From NCBI GenBank assembly GCA_001783695.1, contig MFNE01000012.1, forward strand, positions 6,524 to 38,678: 32,155 bases of DNA. Reading direction: 5' to 3'. Source of the DNA: Candidatus Lambdaproteobacteria bacterium RIFOXYD2_FULL_50_16 (GTDB lineage Bacteria > SAR324 > XYD2-FULL-50-16). Below are positions 30,618 to 32,155 of the stretch, in pieces; positions within the stretch are counted from its first letter, which is position 1; each line of letters starts with the position of its first letter. Made by a program: the position numbers and the translations under genes. The notes beneath the pieces were generated by a model. The model saw nothing but the letters and a program-made list of their open reading frames with translations. It did no database searches and was not told the DNA's origin.

Positions 30618-31814
30618 TTATAGCTTAAGGGACTTGAATTCGCCCAAGAGGTAAAGTGACCCGGCTAAAACGATCAGATCAAATTGGGGGGGTAAATGGG
30701 CGCAAAATTGGGATAACACTTTTGTGGGTAAACATGGGCCAAAAGTGGAAAGAGTGGCCTCGGGATTTGGTTCAGCGCCCTGGAACCCTCCCTGGATTGG
30801 CTGCCAAGTGAGGTCGAGCCCGCTTTGATCGAGTCCTTCAAACAGCCGTTTGCCGGTCATCCAACCTAGGGCCAAGAGTATATGTTTTCCTGGGTGTTGG
30901 TCCCTAAGGTACTGAAAAAGGGAGGCCAACCCTTGGGCGTTGTGGGCCCCGTCGATCAGGAAATGAGGGTTAACATACTCCAGGCGGCCCGGCCAACGGA
31001 CTTGAGCGAGTGCTTCCTTTTGGGCGGCCTCGTCCAATTGATTGGGGCAAAGGTGGTTAAAACAGGCTAAGGCGGTGCCTAGATTCTCTTTTTGATGAGC
31101 CCCGTTAAGTCCTAAGTCCCAGCCTTCTAAGGTCGGACAGGGTTGTAGGTCGAGGCCCCTCGATTGGGCGTAGTCTAAGGCCAACTGGTTTATTTGTGGG
31201 GTTTGGGGGGCTAGGAAGCTGGGGGTGTGGGGGCGCAGGATGGCCAGCTTTTCTAAAGCGATTTCTGCTAGGGTCTCCCCTAAATATTCGCGGTGGTCCA
31301 AACCGATGCGGGTGATCACGCTAGCTTTGGGGTTTTGCAAGGCGTTGGTGGCGTCCAAGCGCCCCCCTAAGCCGGTTTCGATCAATGCCCAATCAACCGC
31401 GGCTTCCTTAAAAATAACCATCGCGAGGCTTAAGGATATTTCGAAAAAACTAGCGCCTAAGGCTTTTTCGGTCGCGCGGGGCAAGGCTTCGGGGCGGGTG
31501 CCTAAAAGGGCACAAACATGGGTCAAAGCGGCCATTAACTGGATATCTGATACCGGCTGGCCATCTAGCCGAAACCGCTCGTTAAAGCGGACTAAATGCG
31601 GGGAAATAAAGGCCCCCGTGTGGGCCCCGCTAGCCAAAAAAAGCGCCTCTAACCCGGCTAGGGTTGAGCCCTTGCCGTTGGTCCCGGCCAGATGGACCCA
31701 TTTGAGGTCTAGTTCAGGCCGACCTAAACGCTCTAAGAGCCGGTTCGAAGGCCCCAAACCCAGTTCTACTTTGCCCCGAAGCCCAAAGAGGGCGTCTAAA
31801 ATACGAGGGTCCAA
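30618..31814 (-). CDS. folC: Bifunctional folylpolyglutamate/dihydrofolate synthase FolC
   Basis: FolC adds glutamate to dihydropteroate and/or folates. The 398-residue Mur-ligase-type protein has the P-loop AGTNGKGST (43-51), ISPHLVRFNERFRLDG (split around 70-85), the Mg-binding block IETGLGGRLDATNAL, ITRIGLDHREYLG and a C-terminal DGAHNAQGL. The start is TTG at 31814, 1 bp after the gpsA stop; it gives the normal distance to the P-loop and no ATG fits better. Whether it has dihydrofolate synthase activity as well as glutamylation cannot be told here. It is upstream of trpBA, an arrangement related to the trpB-trpA-accD-folC clusters of other bacteria but in another order. Confidence 0.94.
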   Translation of the reverse strand: MDPRILDALFGLRGKVELGLGPSNRLLERLGRPELDLKWVHLAGTNGKGSTLAGLEALFLASGAHTGAFISPHLVRFNERFRLDGQPVSDIQLMAALTHVCALLGTRPEALPRATEKALGASFFEISLSLAMVIFKEAAVDWALIETGLGGRLDATNALQNPKASVITRIGLDHREYLGETLAEIALEKLAILRPHTPSFLAPQTPQINQLALDYAQSRGLDLQPCPTLEGWDLGLNGAHQKENLGTALACFNHLCPNQLDEAAQKEALAQVRWPGRLEYVNPHFLIDGAHNAQGLASLFQYLRDQHPGKHILLALGWMTGKRLFEGLDQSGLDLTWQPIQGGFQGAEPNPEATLSTFGPCLPTKVLSQFCAHLPPQFDLIVLAGSLYLLGEFKSLKL

Positions 31815-31815
31815 C

Positions 31816-32155
31816 TTAATCTTCAGTTTTTAAGGGGCGGTCCATCAACTGGGCCAGGGCCTCTAAGATCGGCTTGCCTTGATAGATCACTTCATAACAG
31901 GTCTGGCATAAGGGCAGGTCGAGCTTGTGCTCAATCGCAAAATGGTGGACCGCTTGGGTGGTGTAATAACCTTCGGCGACGGTCCCCTTCATGCCCGCTA
32001 GAATTGACTCTACCGATTCGCCTTTACCTAAACGAATCCCAAAGTTTTTGTTGTGACTGCTTTTTTGGGAGTAGCAGGTGAGAACCAAATCACCTAACCC
32101 ACTCAATCCATAAAGAGTCTCTTGGCTGATCCCAATTACTTCGGAAAGCCTTCGC
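31816..32155 (-). CDS. gpsA: NAD(P)-dependent glycerol-3-phosphate dehydrogenase, C-terminal part (5' end outside window)
   Basis: GpsA makes sn-glycerol 3-phosphate from dihydroxyacetone phosphate for phospholipids. Only the C-terminal ~113 residues are in the window; the frame is open to the edge. The stretch RRLSEVIGISQETLYGLSG (first residues seen) leads into GLGDLVLTCYSQKS, then NKNFG, RLGKG and VAEGYYTTQAVHHFA, which are the substrate-domain helices of GpsA (family: GLAGLGDLVLTC.S..SRN..FG..LG.G). The stop is 1 bp before the folC TTG, so gpsA heads or belongs to the folC-trpBA-cyaA transcript. Confidence 0.93.
   Translation of the reverse strand, partial: RRLSEVIGISQETLYGLSGLGDLVLTCYSQKSSHNKNFGIRLGKGESVESILAGMKGTVAEGYYTTQAVHHFAIEHKLDLPLCQTCYEVIYQGKPILEALAQLMDRPLKTED

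Overview
The window is a 32 kb chromosomal segment of a Gram-negative bacterium centred on the replication-initiation gene cluster. Nearly all genes are housekeeping. The dnaA-dnaN-recF-gyrB order, an F-type ATP synthase cluster with paired b and b' subunits, a ~790-residue proteobacterial-type GyrB and a class I (enterobacterial-type) adenylate cyclase homologue suggest a proteobacterium or a related deep lineage (deltaproteobacterial or SAR324-like). The taxon is inferred from gene content and cannot be fixed without a search. No rRNA, tRNA, CRISPR array, insertion sequence, phage gene or complete mobile element was seen.

Layout, left to right. (1) 1-2.2 kb: the 3' part of priA (+), then a 394 bp gap holding a small hairpin and what looks like the decayed C-terminal tail of a chemotaxis receptor (-). 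(2) 2.2-4.7 kb: a DUF3050 heme-oxygenase-like gene (+) facing a two-gene unit of a DoxX-like membrane protein and a double-CDGSH iron-sulfur protein (-), with a divergent LysR regulator (+). (3) 4.8-10.55 kb: ATP synthase genes b', b, delta, alpha, gamma, beta, epsilon on the minus strand; the a and c subunit genes are not here. (4) 10.7-12.95 kb: ispD (+), a secreted FecR-domain protein (-) and tsaE (-). (5) 13.07-19.1 kb: dnaA, dnaN, recF, gyrB (+), closed by a strong terminator. Genes left of about 13 kb are mostly leftward and genes right of it rightward until about 22.7 kb, as expected around a bidirectional origin. (6) 19.3-22.7 kb: a K+ uptake operon with a long KtrB/TrkH-like channel, a KtrA-like RCK protein and a small membrane sensor-like protein. 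(7) 22.75-25.7 kb: a Nudix hydrolase (-), then yjbQ, proA and rnhA (+). (8) 25.7-32.1 kb: a tightly packed minus-strand operon gpsA (partial)-folC-trpB-trpA-cyaA.

The most interesting points are the divergent class I adenylate cyclase homologue, with a ~100-residue insertion and an acidic linker, packed 2 nt behind trpBA; the output-less sensor-like protein coupled by a 4-nt overlap to KtrA; stacked inverted repeats with DnaA-box-like sequences between dnaA and dnaN; and a Nudix box one residue shorter than the consensus. I found no convincing wholly new multi-gene system; the window is mainly core genome.
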